DNA from: Bagarius yarrelli
Lineage: Eukaryota; Chordata; Actinopteri; Siluriformes; Sisoridae
Length of the DNA: 64,000 nucleotides
Assembly (NCBI GenBank): GCA_005784505.1
Contig: VCAZ01000005.1
Location: 5,459,001 to 5,523,000, forward strand
Direction: 5' to 3'
The notes beneath the pieces are model-generated. The model saw only the letters and a list, made by a program, of their open reading frames with translations, made no database searches and had not been told where the DNA came from. Every line of letters begins with the position of its first letter. Positions within the stretch are counted from its first letter, which is position 1. Made by a program: the position numbers and the translations under genes. Positions 63,101 to 64,000 of this stretch are shown here, in pieces.

Positions 63101-64000
63101 TTATTTTTTATATTATTTATGTGTTTTTTATTGTATATGTGTTTTTTTATTGTATATGTGTTTTAAAATTGTGTTTAATGTGTCCTGCATATTTAATATT
63201 TTCCTATTTTAATAATAACAATAATTGGAGCTGATTCTTCATAGAGTGAAATAGCTCGTCTACCCTGTACTTGGCTAAAAAAGAAATTCTGCAAAAAGTT
63301 TCTAAATAAACACCTTATAACTTCCTATCTGTATGTGATACCAGGCACCTCGGACATAAAAAGCAGCACCTGCCCCTGGAGCACGGTTTTGATCAGTTCT
63401 TCGGTTCTCCTCACTGCCACCCTGGACCCTATAACACAAGTTACCGTCCCAACATTCCCGTTTATAACAACTCCCAAATGATTGGAAGGTATGTAAACTG
63501 CAAATTCCTTGGCTACCACCCTGGATAAATAATCATTTATGGTTTTTTGGCTTGTGCGTATGCCAGCTGTGTTCAGACACACACACACACACACACACAC
63601 ACCCATTATCTGTGTGTTTGTTCTCCAGCCATATGTGCATTTAGGGTCATTGGTTCTAGCAAGTGTGGCGCTTTTGTGCTTAGCAGTGGGTTTAATGAGC
63701 GCAACCCACCCGAGCTCGGCCAGACGCGTCCACACAAACACACGCGCATACACACACCCAGGAGACGGCAGGTTGTTTCGGCAGTGTGTTAGGACACCTG
63801 GAACAGCCAGAGCATGAGAACTGACGAGGCAGCAACACTCATCCGCTCACACTCCTAACGCAGCTCGAGCTCTTCAGAGACTCACTGTGTGACTTGCTAA
63901 ATTCAGTTCTTAATCACTCTTTGGAAGAACACTCTCCAGCAAGCTGCTGTTCAGAAGAAAACCTCACTAATGTGTGAAATGTACTCGAAAGCACGTTCGT
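48149..64000 (+). CDS. galns: GALNS (N-acetylgalactosamine-6-sulfatase), 5' part, cut by window edge
   Basis: Lysosomal sulfatase that removes 6-sulfate from keratan sulfate and chondroitin-6-sulfate. Exons: 48149-48265, 55415-55538, 59833-59907, 62086-62188, 63345-63488; the rest lies to the right. Phases match throughout (about 188 residues visible). Residues 1-22 form a hydrophobic signal peptide. D38/D39 (LMDD) are calcium ligands. C78 in CSPSR is the formylglycine precursor; R82, Y107, K139 and H141 match the human active-site residues with an offset of -1. The Ser codon of CSPSR is split by intron 2. Conserved stretches include MGWGDLG, LLTGRLPIR, TTNAHARNAYTPQE and GYVSKI.GKWHLGH. Introns 1-3 are swollen by repeats (7.1, 4.3 and 2.2 kb). 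Shares a promoter with TRAPPC2L. Confidence 0.95.
48645..49250. mobile_element. Dispersed element, copy 1 (GALNS intron 1)
   Basis: Starts with the SINE-tail motif TTTACATTTACAGCATTTAG..GAGAGCGACTTACA. It continues with TCGTCGAACAGATCAGTACT, GTGTAACAACC, CAGGTGCCAGGTATTCGAGA and AGAGGGATGTTC blocks. The same ordered blocks occur at 57475-57750, which shows a mobile family. No intact frame; class not assigned. Confidence 0.65.
49452..50092. repeat. Nested minisatellite, left arm
   Basis: Units of the form GCAGG-(TTACAGA)n-T(C/T)AAAA with n = 1 or 2, giving 18- and 25-base periods, plus small indels. The same array resumes at 53367 after the LINE. Open frames through it are artefacts of periodicity. 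Confidence 0.9.
50093..53366 (-). mobile_element. Near full-length, inactivated non-LTR retrotransposon (CR1/L2/Rex1-like LINE)
   Basis: On the reverse strand, from about 53366: a GGCGGC-rich 5' end; an endonuclease region (FTETWL near 52910, GDFNHC near 52540); a helical linker; then reverse transcriptase motifs AAGPDGIPGRVL (near 51720), DFRPVALT, FVDFSSAFNTV, GVPQGC and FADD (51071-51082). The C-terminal region ends with NHGLFTLLPSGRRYR near 50500. The 3' end is ACAATGACAATAAAGTTGAA followed by a (TCTAA)n tail. The motifs lie in at least three frames, so it is dead. About 3.27 kb, inserted within the minisatellite in GALNS intron 1. Confidence 0.85.
53367..54116. repeat. Nested minisatellite, right arm
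   Basis: Same unit as the left arm, with 18-, 25- and 32-base versions (n = 1, 2 or 3 copies of TTACAGA) and a GTGGG variant of the GCAGG block appearing several times after 53756. Confidence 0.9.
55775..57163 (+). mobile_element. Tc1-like transposon, decayed
   Basis: Terminal inverted repeats: left AAGTATTTTTCCCCCTTAAC..CACATTTTGTCACCTTACAA; right TTGTAAAGTGACAAAATGTG..ACTTCTTTACGGCACTGTA. The inside reads forward as a Tc1-type transposase (region near 56070-56900) with stops and frameshifts. About 1.39 kb in GALNS intron 2. Confidence 0.8.
57475..57750. mobile_element. Dispersed element, copy 2 (GALNS intron 2)
   Basis: Shares in order CTTATCCAGAGCAACGTA, TCGTTGAACAGATCAGTACT, GTGTAACAACCGG, AAGTGCCAGGTATTCGAAAA and GGGACGTTCTCAGAGGAAAG with the copy at 48645-49250. 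Confidence 0.6.
58026..58808 (-). mobile_element. Internally deleted Tc1/mariner-like element
   Basis: Ends: left ACAGTGCTGTGTAAAAGTAT..TTGCATGTTTGTCATGATTA; right GCAGGGGGCAAATACTTTTT..CACAGCAC. These are inverted relative to each other. The inner text reads antisense as a Tc1 transposase end (GGTTTTGGAGTGGCCTAGTC on the minus strand). About 0.78 kb, far shorter than an autonomous copy. Confidence 0.7.
59220..59600. promoter_or_regulatory. Candidate conserved non-coding element in GALNS intron 2
   Basis: About 380 bases free of recognisable repeats just upstream of exon 3. It is dense in octamer/homeodomain-like cores (ATTATGCTAATG, TGTGCAAATGAG, CTCAATTAAAATGTTAATCA), an AGATAAG GATA site and GC-rich blocks. 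The composition suggests an enhancer. Conservation is untested. Confidence 0.3.
60176..61577. repeat. 18-base minisatellite, ~1.4 kb
   Basis: Tandem units TGATGTTATTCTCTGGCC with variants (GGTC, GTCC, TGCTC, ATCC) in roughly 75 copies, broken by short rearranged patches (60480-60720, 60940-61040, 61150-61200). It lies in GALNS intron 3. Because the period is a multiple of three, long open frames arise on both strands; none is a gene. Confidence 0.95.
62431..62700. mobile_element. hAT-like non-autonomous element remnant
   Basis: Begins with GGCAGTGGTTCCCAATCTAG, similar to the CAGTGGTTCTCAA ends of Charlie-type hAT elements. The right end is not found. GALNS intron 4. Confidence 0.4.
63574..63602. 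repeat. (CA)n microsatellite
   Basis: CA repeats in GALNS intron 5, near the window edge. Confidence 0.85.

Overview
The window is vertebrate, almost certainly teleost, genomic DNA. It holds split genes with GT-AG introns, very abundant (CA)n/(GT)n and (TC)n microsatellites, many Tc1/mariner-type and tRNA-SINE remnants, and protein-coding exons recognisable as vertebrate orthologues. I would guess an ostariophysan such as a catfish, but only weakly.

Four genes are present: CBFA2T3 (+), PABPN1L (+), TRAPPC2L (-) and GALNS (+, cut by the right edge). From established knowledge, the same four genes lie together on human 16q24.3 in the same order and relative orientation, so this is a conserved microsynteny block and it supports the orthology calls. 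Bases 1-13191 hold no exon I can prove: microsatellites, telomere-like repeats, transposon remnants and one candidate conserved element. CBFA2T3 coding exons run from 13218 to 25961 (10 exons, 590 codons). The gap from 25962 to 33157 is probable CBFA2T3 3' UTR, then intergenic DNA, then the PABPN1L promoter. PABPN1L (33158-43193) encodes an RRM-type nuclear/embryonic poly(A)-binding protein. Its exon 2/exon 3 junction is out of phase with the splice sites I can see. PABPN1L and TRAPPC2L converge tail to tail, with their poly(A) signals about 40 bases apart.

TRAPPC2L (complement 43652-47826, 5 exons, 139 codons) contains an apparent U12-type intron. It is head to head with GALNS across a 322-base bidirectional promoter. 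That promoter carries a perfect palindromic GTCACGTGAC (CLEAR/TFEB-type) site and a near-perfect second one, which fits a lysosomal hydrolase promoter. GALNS shows its first five coding exons, including the formylglycine CSPSR motif. Its introns are filled with repeats: a nested 7-mer/18-25-32-mer minisatellite split by an almost full-length but broken LINE, a Tc1-like element, and a 1.4 kb 18-mer minisatellite.

The genes do not form one pathway: CBFA2T3 is a transcriptional corepressor, PABPN1L binds poly(A), TRAPPC2L is a vesicle-tethering subunit and GALNS is a lysosomal sulfatase. The points most worth following are the twin CLEAR sites, the U12 intron, a hairpin with two convergent perfect CTCF-core motifs next to the last CBFA2T3 exon, a 54-base frame-preserving candidate exon in CBFA2T3, and the LINE-split nested minisatellite.
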